This document shows positions 1 to 5,467 of a stretch of 6,673 bases of DNA, piece by piece. This DNA comes from JAGMXM01 sp964458325 (GTDB taxonomy: Bacteria; Verrucomicrobiota; Verrucomicrobiia; Limisphaerales; UBA1319), in the NCBI GenBank assembly GCA_964458325.1, contig CAYWIM010000138.1:1-6673 (forward strand), in the 5' to 3' direction. The position numbers and the translations under genes were made by a program. The notes under the pieces are model-generated. The model searched no databases. It saw only the letters and a program-made list of their open reading frames with translations, and had not been told where the DNA came from. Within the stretch, counting starts at the first letter, position 1. Each line of letters starts with the position of its first letter.

Positions 1-22
1 CCAGCCCGCCCAATCCCCTCCA

Positions 23-56
23 GCAAAATCGGAATTCATTTTTGCACAGACCCTAG
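23..56 (-). repeat. Palindromic repeat, copy 1 (at the antiporter stop codon)
   Basis: Positions 42-56 are the exact reverse complement of 5427-5441 (15 nt, CTAGGGTCTGTGCAA on the minus strand). In both copies a GAATTC follows after 4 nt (here 32-37), and then a TTTT tract. A small stem can form from GCAAAA (23-28) and TTTTGC (40-45) with an 11-nt loop. The outer arm that pairs in copy 2 does not pair here. The antiporter TAG stop (53-55) lies within the CTAG at the repeat edge. It could be a REP/MITE-like element or a transcript-end structure. No transposase is present. Confidence 0.7.
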
Positions 57-1771
57 GGAAGGATCTCCTGGCGGGAGAGCGCGTCGGATTCCTGCGCCTT
101 CCGCTTCTCGACCAGGAGCTGGCGATCCGCCGCGAGGATGGCTTCGCACAGCTCGCGCGCCTCGAGGAAACGCGGCGCCATGACATAATCGGCGCCCGCG
201 GCGTAAAGGGCCGGCAGCTCGACCAGCGAATCGGTCTGCGCGACGATCCGGGCCCGTGGATTGATCTCGCGGATCTGCCGAACGAGGCGGACATTGCTTG
301 TGCCCTTCAGGACGATGTCGCTCAGGGTCACCACCACCAGCTCCGCCTGGCTCACCCCTGCATGGATCAGCGTCTCCCGCTGACCGATGTCGCCGTAAAT
401 GACGCGGATCCCCCGGGCGCGCAGACGCGCGTACACCACCGGATTGAAATCGATGACGGCCAGCCGAGGCAGCCATTCCGGCGCCGTCCGGCCCAGTTCC
501 TCCAGGAGCGAGCTGGCCGGCTTGTAGAATCCCAGCAGGAACAGCCGGGGAGGCTGCGCCTCGGCGGCATCCGCCGAAGCATCCTGGTCGAGGTCCGGCA
601 GCCGCAGATGGTGAAGGAGCGCCTGGAACCCGCGAAGCACATGCTCGGCATACTTGATCGAGTAGGAGGAAGAGACGGCCAGAATCACGAACGCGTAAGC
701 CACAACTCCGCTGAGGTTGCCCCCGACGTGGGCGGACTGGACCCCCAGCGCCAGGATCACCAGCGAGAACTCGCTCAGCTCGCTCAAATGGATGCTGACC
801 AGGGCGCTGGTCCGATGTCCCTGGCGCATCAGGTAGAGCGCCGGGAACACCGTCGCCAGCCGGCTCGCCGCCACAAAGCACGCCACCAGCATCGCCCCGC
901 CAATCACGCGCCAGTCGGGCGCCGGAATGGTCATGCCCAAAGAGACGAAAAAGAGCGTGACAAAGAAGTCCCGCAGGCTCGTCACCTTGGCCGAGACATC
1001 CAGCTGGTAGGGAAACGTCGAGATGGCCACCCCGGCGATCAGCGCGCCCATCTCCCGCGACAGCCCCAGCCAACTGGCCCAGCCCGCCGTCAGAAAACAC
1101 CAGGCCAGCGCGCCAACCAGCACCAGCTCCGGCAGCAGCGCCACCGAGCGGAACAGGGGAGGGAGCACATACCGGCTCACCACGAACGCGCTGGCTGTCA
1201 GCAACACCACCTTGCCCAGCGACCCTAGCAGCAGCAGCGGCGCGGGATTGAGAAGCCCCGGCTGCAGGGCCAGAAAAAGAATCGCAAACAGATCCTGCAG
1301 CACCAGCACGCCCAGCGAAATCCGGCCCGGCAGCGTATCGAGCTCCCGCTTGTCGTAGAGGATCTTGACGATGATGACCGTGCTGCTCAGGGCGCAGGTG
1401 GCAGCCAGATAGAGGGTCTCCAGCGAGCCCGATACCAGCGGAGCCCCCACCCACCCAAAAAACGCAAACCCCAGCAGCCCGCATCCCAGGATCTGCACCA
1501 GCGCGGTCACCGTGATCAGGCGGCCGGCGCGAAGGATCTTGCGCAGGTCGATCTCGAGCCCGATCATGAACAGGAGCAAGATCAAGCCCATCTCGCCGAT
1601 GGTTTGGATGGATTCCTCGTGGGCGATCCACCGGAGGCCCATCGGACCCACGGCAAAGCCGCCAACCAGATAAGCCAGCACCAGCGGCTGCCGGAGCACC
1701 TGGGCCACCAGCCCCAGCAACCAGGCTACGAGGATGCAAATGGCTATGTCTGTGATCAGCTCGCCTTGCAC
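53..1771 (-). CDS. CPA2-family cation:proton antiporter with C-terminal TrkA-N (RCK)-like domain
   Basis: This is an inner-membrane monovalent cation/H+ antiporter of the KefB/KefC/YbaL type (Na_H_Exchanger plus TrkA-N). From a GTG at 1771 it is 572 aa. Residues about 4-380 form a run of hydrophobic segments. The CPA2 signature Gln-Asp lies at Q159-D160 (GVLVLQD), the Asp being the expected ion-binding residue, and a late membrane motif SELSEF lies near 330-335. Residues about 408-525 look like a Rossmann RCK domain with beta2 acid D441 (VIDFNP), YGD at 459-461 and AQTD at 511-514. The first glycine loop is degenerate (GFYKPAS at 414-420 instead of GxGxxG). The frame stays open to an ATG at 1957, but those 62 extra residues are Arg-rich and unlike the family. 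The hydrophobic N-terminus right after the GTG (ELITDIAICILVAW) fits family starts, though no Shine-Dalgarno is visible. The TAG stop lies inside a palindromic repeat. It is divergent from the outer-membrane gene. The transported ion (K+ or Na+) is unknown. Confidence 0.9.
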   Translation of the reverse strand: MQGELITDIAICILVAWLLGLVAQVLRQPLVLAYLVGGFAVGPMGLRWIAHEESIQTIGEMGLILLLFMIGLEIDLRKILRAGRLITVTALVQILGCGLLGFAFFGWVGAPLVSGSLETLYLAATCALSSTVIIVKILYDKRELDTLPGRISLGVLVLQDLFAILFLALQPGLLNPAPLLLLGSLGKVVLLTASAFVVSRYVLPPLFRSVALLPELVLVGALAWCFLTAGWASWLGLSREMGALIAGVAISTFPYQLDVSAKVTSLRDFFVTLFFVSLGMTIPAPDWRVIGGAMLVACFVAASRLATVFPALYLMRQGHRTSALVSIHLSELSEFSLVILALGVQSAHVGGNLSGVVAYAFVILAVSSSYSIKYAEHVLRGFQALLHHLRLPDLDQDASADAAEAQPPRLFLLGFYKPASSLLEELGRTAPEWLPRLAVIDFNPVVYARLRARGIRVIYGDIGQRETLIHAGVSQAELVVVTLSDIVLKGTSNVRLVRQIREINPRARIVAQTDSLVELPALYAAGADYVMAPRFLEARELCEAILAADRQLLVEKRKAQESDALSRQEILP

Positions 1772-1907
1772 AATGAACCAGGATGCTAGAAGCCCGGCAG
1801 CGATTTGGCAACAACGACGGCGACACCGGCAGCGATGGGCCTTGCGGGACAATCGGACCGATCCTCGACCGCGCACCGCAGCGCCGCCGTCCTCGGCTGC
1901 TCGTCGA

Positions 1908-1937
1908 CGCGCCGTCCCGGCGCGCTTCCGGCGCCGG
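1908..1937. repeat. Tandem GC-rich dyads (hairpin plus perfect palindrome)
   Basis: CGCGCCG (1908-1914) and CGGCGCG (1918-1924) are perfect inverted arms of 7 bp, all G/C, with a 3-nt loop. Three bases later comes a perfect 10-nt palindrome, CCGGCGCCGG (1928-1937). Both lie in the divergent intergenic region, about 137 bp upstream of the antiporter GTG and about 97 bp upstream of the other start. In GC-rich DNA such dyads arise fairly often by chance. A role as operator, leader hairpin or terminator is only a possibility, and there is no T-run beside them. Confidence 0.4.
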
Positions 1938-1997
1938 TTGGCAGCCGGATCACCCATCCATTCGTCGCCCCCTCAACCGCGGACGCCCAGAATCGGC

Positions 1998-2026
1998 TTG
2001 CGCGAGATCGGCCCGCTACTTATCAA
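1998..2026 (+). promoter_or_regulatory. Tentative sigma70-like promoter for the outer-membrane protein gene
   Basis: TTGCGC (1998-2003) and TATCAA (2021-2026) are separated by exactly 17 bp. They match TTGACA at the invariant TTG plus one further base at most, and TATAAT at 4 of 6. The -10 is only 8 bp before the ATG, so a transcript would begin at or next to the start codon (leaderless). That is incompatible with using the AAAGGA at 2025-2030 as a ribosome site. Either signal may be accidental. Confidence 0.25.
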
Positions 2027-2030
2027 AGGA
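2025..2030 (+). promoter_or_regulatory. Ribosome binding site fixing the start at 2035
   Basis: AAAGGA lies 4 nt before the ATG at 2035. It supports this start over the more upstream in-frame starts (the frame is open from 1783), as does the signal peptide that begins at this ATG. Confidence 0.55.
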
Positions 2031-2034
2031 CCCC

Positions 2035-3276
2035 ATGAGAGAGGCGCGGCGGTGGCATGCGGCGGTGGGGCTGGGGATGCTGTGCCTGGCAACTCCCATT
2101 TGGCTGTCGGCACAGATCGACCCGGAAAAACGGCGGGTGTTCCAGTTCGGATACGATCTGCCGCTGCGCGGGTACGGGCCGATGTCGGCCTATGCCTATT
2201 ATTACCACAACCAGCCTGCCTTTCTGCGGACCAATCTCACGGTGCGGCTGGCGCTGGCGCCGGTCTACCTGGATTCGGAACTGGGCGTGGCTTCCGCCCT
2301 GGGCCCCCAAACCGACCTCGGCATCGGATTGGCCGGAGGCGGCTTCGCCGACAGCTACTCCGAGATCCGCCAGGGGAACTTTGAGGACACCGAGTCGTTC
2401 ACCGGGCACGCCGCCGAGACAAGCCTCAGCCTCTACCATCGGCTCAATCCCGATGCAACGGTCCCGCTGACGGCCACCATCCGCGGCAGCATCCATCGGC
2501 CCTTTTATGAAAGGGATGATGCCACCGCATCCGGCTTCGAGCTGCCGCCCGAGGGAGTCGAGTTCCGGCTGCGCACGGGCTTGCGCCTGGGAGGGCGGGA
2601 GCCCTACCTCTTCCCGCGCATGGCGGGCGAGATATCGCTCTGGCAGGAGTCGCATTACCGGTCGGCCCACGGCGATTACGGCTTCGGCGGAGACCGGCGA
2701 AGGGAAGGCCAAACCCATTTCTTCTGGGGGCGCGCCATGGCGGCGTACACCTTTCCGGAGAGCCAGCATTTCGTCGAGCTGAGCCTGACGGGCGGCGGGA
2801 GCCTCCAGGCGGACCGCATGAGCTGCTTCCGGCTCGGAGGCAACCTGCCCTTGGTGAGCGAATTTCCCCTCACCGTGCCGGGATACATGGGACAGGAGAT
2901 CAGCGCCGAATCCTTCGGCCTCGCCGTGGCGAGATATGTCTTGCCGCTGGATCCGGGCAAGCGATGGGCCCTGTTGATGTTCGGGTCTGCCGCCACGGTC
3001 CAGTACCTGCCCGGATTCGAGCAGGCCCACACGTTTCATCCCGGGCTTGGCGGAGGCCTGGTCTACCGCTCCCCCTCCGGCACATGGCAGCTGGGAGCCG
3101 GCTATGCTTATGGATTCCATGCGCTGCGCGAAGGCGAGCCTGGCGCCCATAGCCTGAGCGTGGTGGCGCAATACGACCTCGAAGCCCAGCAGCGCGCCGG
3201 GATCACTCCCTTCTGGCATCCCTGGCTCACGCCCGACGCCTGGCGCGGCGTGTTCCGGATTTTCGGCGCTCGCTGA
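2035..3276 (+). CDS. Predicted outer-membrane beta-barrel protein with signal peptide
   Basis: The protein is 413 aa. Residues 1-26 form a Sec signal peptide: basic MREARR, then a hydrophobic core to about 24, with cleavage probable after A26 (LSAQ). The mature part is rich in Gly, Tyr, Phe and alternating polar/hydrophobic stretches, such as YAYYYHNQ, FWGRAMAAYTF and LGAGYAYGF, with many aromatic residues near turns. This is the pattern of a beta-barrel in the outer membrane. The stretch around 266-288 (RLGG followed by PGYMGQE) resembles the R-x-GG and GY features of the Omp85/D15 surface-antigen barrel domain, but no POTRA domains are present. It may therefore be a lone barrel of that superfamily or another porin-like family. 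The last likely strand (AHSLSVVAQYDL) ends near 382, followed by a Pro/Trp-containing tail of about 30 residues. Its gene abuts the opposing isomerase gene without a gap. Similar proteins of unknown role are, from memory, found in Opitutae-type Verrucomicrobiota. Confidence 0.75.
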   Translation: MREARRWHAAVGLGMLCLATPIWLSAQIDPEKRRVFQFGYDLPLRGYGPMSAYAYYYHNQPAFLRTNLTVRLALAPVYLDSELGVASALGPQTDLGIGLAGGGFADSYSEIRQGNFEDTESFTGHAAETSLSLYHRLNPDATVPLTATIRGSIHRPFYERDDATASGFELPPEGVEFRLRTGLRLGGREPYLFPRMAGEISLWQESHYRSAHGDYGFGGDRRREGQTHFFWGRAMAAYTFPESQHFVELSLTGGGSLQADRMSCFRLGGNLPLVSEFPLTVPGYMGQEISAESFGLAVARYVLPLDPGKRWALLMFGSAATVQYLPGFEQAHTFHPGLGGGLVYRSPSGTWQLGAGYAYGFHALREGEPGAHSLSVVAQYDLEAQQRAGITPFWHPWLTPDAWRGVFRIFGAR

Positions 3277-4251
3277 TCACGCCTCGGCCAGCCAGCGTCG
3301 AAGCGTCTCCTGGTCGCGCCGCATCGCCTGCTGGAGGTTCCGGGCAAGTTCCGGGCCTTTGGCCCCGGGGACGGCGTATTCGAAGTGCTGCGAAAGAATC
3401 CCGTCGTAGCCCATTTGCTTCAGCACCGCGAAGAAGCGGCGGTCCACGTCGCCCTCCCCCAGAGCAACCCATTTCCGGCTGGCCCGATGGTAATCCTTGA
3501 CGTAGACCACTCCGACATGGGATCGAACCAGCTGGAGCACCGCATGCCATCCGTCGCCCAGAACGGCGGTCGCATGCCCGATGTCGAACGCCAATGCCAG
3601 CTCGCTCGCCGCATAGCCTCGAACCGTCTCGAATGCGTCCCATACCTCGGCGCCCACGTTCCCGCCGCTGTGGTTTTGGAAAAGCCCATGGATCCCCAGC
3701 TCCCGGTTGAGAGCGGCCAGGTCGCGGAACCGCGCCCGGATCTCCCGCAATCGGGCGTGCACAGCTCCGCGATCCGGCAGGGTGAACGTCCCCAGCCGAT
3801 AGTGCCGGATTCCCATCTGGGCCGCCACGCGAAGCACCTTCTCCGCGTGCACGCTCTCCAGATCGGTGATGTGCGTGGTGATCTTCGGCAGGCACAGGCC
3901 GCGCTCCTTCAGGATGGCCGCCAGCCGCGGCAGATCCTCTTCGACGCGCTCCGGCAGGACCTGCCCACCCGGACGAACCGGACAGTCGATCCCGTCAAAA
4001 CCCGCCTCCGCCACCGAATCGGCGGTCTGACGGTAATCCATCCCCAGCTCGTTATGGTGCACTTTCGAGAAAACCACCAGGGTCCGGCGTCCGCCTCCTG
4101 GGGCAGCTCCCGCGCCTCTCAGGGCCGGCACACCCAGCCCCGCGACAGCCCCGGCCGCAACCACCGCGCGCAGAAAACCGCGCCGCGACATCGGCCCAGT
4201 CGAATCGCAAAGACACCCCGCTGCTCGATCAGACGTAATGGTTGGATTCAT
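3277..4251 (-). CDS. Tat-exported xylose isomerase-like TIM-barrel protein (sugar phosphate isomerase/epimerase family)
   Basis: The protein is 324 aa. A twin-arginine signal is clear: S22-R-R-G-F-L27, then an Ala/Val/Gly hydrophobic stretch to about 50 with cleavage probable around AGA-A. It should be folded in the cytoplasm and exported to the periplasm. Residues about 57-320 fit the AP_endonuc_2/xylose isomerase-like TIM barrel, with FDGIDCPVR after beta2, FQNHSGG at 191-197, FDIGHA at 222-227, VYVKDY at 249-254 and SQHFEY at 287-292. The usual metal ligands Glu, Asp, His and Glu would correspond to Q192, D223, Y250 and E291, so two differ from the classic set. Family members isomerise or epimerise sugars, and some are lyases or deglycosidases acting on oxidised sugars. 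The substrate is unknown. The ATG at 4251 has AGGA 10 nt upstream. An internal ATG at 4191, directly before SRRGFL, is the alternative. It is the last gene of a probable three-gene operon, 80 bp behind the DHDPS-like gene. Confidence 0.88.
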   Translation of the reverse strand: MNPTITSDRAAGCLCDSTGPMSRRGFLRAVVAAGAVAGLGVPALRGAGAAPGGGRRTLVVFSKVHHNELGMDYRQTADSVAEAGFDGIDCPVRPGGQVLPERVEEDLPRLAAILKERGLCLPKITTHITDLESVHAEKVLRVAAQMGIRHYRLGTFTLPDRGAVHARLREIRARFRDLAALNRELGIHGLFQNHSGGNVGAEVWDAFETVRGYAASELALAFDIGHATAVLGDGWHAVLQLVRSHVGVVYVKDYHRASRKWVALGEGDVDRRFFAVLKQMGYDGILSQHFEYAVPGAKGPELARNLQQAMRRDQETLRRWLAEA

Positions 4252-4331
4252 GGCGCAAGCATCCTATCCGGGTCTACCCAACATCCCTTCCGTTATTGTG
4301 GACCAGATCCTATCTCCGATTCGATCCGGGC

Positions 4332-5408
4332 TCAATCCAAAAGCCACCGGTCCAGGCCGGCCCGGACGAACGCGTCATCCGCCAGATGCGGATACACATC
4401 GAGAACGCGGTCGATGGCGGCCGCCTGCCCGGCAGATAATTGAAGCCGAGGATCCAGGCAGTGCCCAGAAGCCAGAAGCCCCTGGCGGCGCAGCACCTCG
4501 TGAATGCCCGGGATGCATCCGGCATAGCCATGGGCGGCGTCGAATATCGCGGCGTTGGCCTCGGTGATCGGGCCCGCCAGCGCCAGAAGCCGCCGCGGCG
4601 CCTGGTTCCGCAGCCGGGCTTGCCGGCACTCCTCGAGCAGCTCGACCGCCTTCCGCGTCCAGAACGCCCAGTGCCCCAAAAGGCCCCCCGCAAAATGGCA
4701 GATCACCTCGCCCTTCGCCGTGCCGATCACCTGCGGACAGAGCAGGTCCAATACGATGTGATCGTCATTGCCCGTATACAGCGCGATCTGATCGCTGCGG
4801 CCAGATTCCGCCACCGCCCGCACCACGTCCAGCGTCCGATACCGATCGAACGGGGCGATCTTGATCCCCACCACGTTCGGGATCTCGACAAAGCGCCGCC
4901 AGAAAGCGAGGGGCAGCTCGCGCCCCCCCACCGCGGGCTGGAGATAAAAACCCATCAGCGGCAGCTCGCGCGCGACGCGGCGGGCATGCGCGACCAGGGC
5001 GGCATCGCTGGCCTTGCTCAAAGCCGCCAAGGATAGCAAGCCGGCATGATACCCCAGCGCGCGCGCCCGGCGGGCTTCGTCCAACGCCTGGCCCGTCGGC
5101 CCGCATAGGCCCGCGATCAACACCGTTTGCCTTCCCGCAGCCCGGTCGCATTCGCGGACCGTCTCCGCCGCCAACCGCCAGACTGGATCGAGCAGGCTGT
5201 GCCGCGGATCCCGGATCTCGAATTGCGTGGTGTGCACACCCACGGCAACACCGCCCGCGCCCGCCGCATGATAATACCGGGTCAGGGCCCGCTGGCGCAC
5301 TCGATCGAACTGGCGCCGGCCGTTCAATGCCAGGGGATGGGCCGGAATGACCAGCCCGCGCACGAGCGCCTTTGTCACCCAGGCCGGCGGCAAAGGAAAA
5401 TCGTTCAT
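4332..5408 (-). CDS. Dihydrodipicolinate synthase/N-acetylneuraminate lyase family protein (not a true DapA)
   Basis: The protein is 358 aa, a class I aldolase-type TIM barrel probably acting in the cytoplasm. The Schiff-base lysine is K183 (GIKIAPFD) and the proton-relay tyrosine Y155 (GFYLQP). Their spacing of 28 residues equals Y133-K161 in E. coli DapA. The T-T pair of the substrate loop is T60-T61 (VGVHTTQFE). DapA's Arg138, five residues after the Tyr, is replaced by V160, so a lysine-biosynthesis role is unlikely. Retro-aldol cleavage or dehydration of a 2-keto-3-deoxy sugar acid is the better guess, without evidence of the exact substrate. It is longer than the usual ~290-310 aa, with extra sequence at the C-terminus (about 310-358). 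No clear ribosome site precedes the ATG at 5408. The gene lies between the epimerase gene (59 bp upstream, gap holding a palindromic repeat) and the TIM-barrel isomerase gene (80 bp downstream). Confidence 0.88.
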   Translation of the reverse strand: MNDFPLPPAWVTKALVRGLVIPAHPLALNGRRQFDRVRQRALTRYYHAAGAGGVAVGVHTTQFEIRDPRHSLLDPVWRLAAETVRECDRAAGRQTVLIAGLCGPTGQALDEARRARALGYHAGLLSLAALSKASDAALVAHARRVARELPLMGFYLQPAVGGRELPLAFWRRFVEIPNVVGIKIAPFDRYRTLDVVRAVAESGRSDQIALYTGNDDHIVLDLLCPQVIGTAKGEVICHFAGGLLGHWAFWTRKAVELLEECRQARLRNQAPRRLLALAGPITEANAAIFDAAHGYAGCIPGIHEVLRRQGLLASGHCLDPRLQLSAGQAAAIDRVLDVYPHLADDAFVRAGLDRWLLD

Positions 5409-5426
5409 GGTCGGTTCATGGCAAGT

Positions 5427-5465
5427 CTAGGGTCTGTGCAACTCGGAATTCACTTTTACATACCC
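5427..5465 (+). repeat. Palindromic repeat, copy 2 (between epimerase and DHDPS-like genes)
   Basis: CTAGGGTCTGTGCAA at 5427-5441 matches the reverse complement of 42-56 exactly, with GAATTC at 5446-5451 at the same offset as in copy 1. This copy forms a fuller hairpin: GGGTCTGTGCAA (5430-5441) pairs with TTTTACATACCC (5454-5465) at 10 of 12 positions, counting one G-T pair, around a 12-nt loop. It starts 2 bp after the epimerase TAA stop (5468-5470). In an mRNA read through the operon it would be an intercistronic stem-loop. No U-run follows, so it is not a classic terminator. Confidence 0.7.
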
Positions 5466-5467
5466 CC

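Larger units (their letters stand above)
1772..2034. promoter_or_regulatory. Divergent intergenic region between antiporter and outer-membrane protein genes
   Basis: These 263 bp separate two divergent starts and should contain both promoters. Both reading frames are open through the region, but the implied peptides are Arg/Ser/Pro-rich and low in complexity, as expected of GC-rich non-coding DNA, so I do not call genes here. It contains two adjacent GC-only dyads at 1908-1937, listed separately, and a possible sigma70-like promoter for the plus-strand gene near its 3' end. I found no convincing -10/-35 pair for the antiporter. Confidence 0.5.

Noticed and set aside
36..1826. Long minus-strand open frame overlapping the antiporter gene
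   Set aside because: It is a shadow frame of the GC-rich antiporter gene: Gly/Ala/Arg/Pro-rich, with no membrane or domain pattern.
2023..3219. 398-aa minus-strand open frame opposite the beta-barrel gene
   Set aside because: Its composition is low in information. The plus frame has a signal peptide, a ribosome site and a barrel pattern, so this is the antisense shadow.
4261..4314. Direct repeat ATCCTATC (4261-4268 and 4307-4314) in the 80-bp gap, and GGGTCTACCC at 4270-4279
   Set aside because: The repeats are only 8 nt, and the dyad has a 2-nt centre. Both are within chance for this length, and GGGTCT alone is too short to count as a third repeat copy.
3385..4443. 352-aa plus-strand open frame across the isomerase gene
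   Set aside because: It lies antisense to a clear Tat/TIM-barrel protein and runs through the intergenic gap. It is rich in Arg, Pro, Ser and His and has no recognisable motif.
53..5441. A 5.4-kb mobile element bounded by the inverted 15-nt repeats
   Set aside because: The CTAG edges of both copies face inward, opposite to what the ends of a single transposon would show. There is no transposase or integrase between them.
5409..5467. Intrinsic terminator after the epimerase gene
   Set aside because: The hairpin is present, but no T-run follows on the minus strand, and two same-strand genes follow closely.
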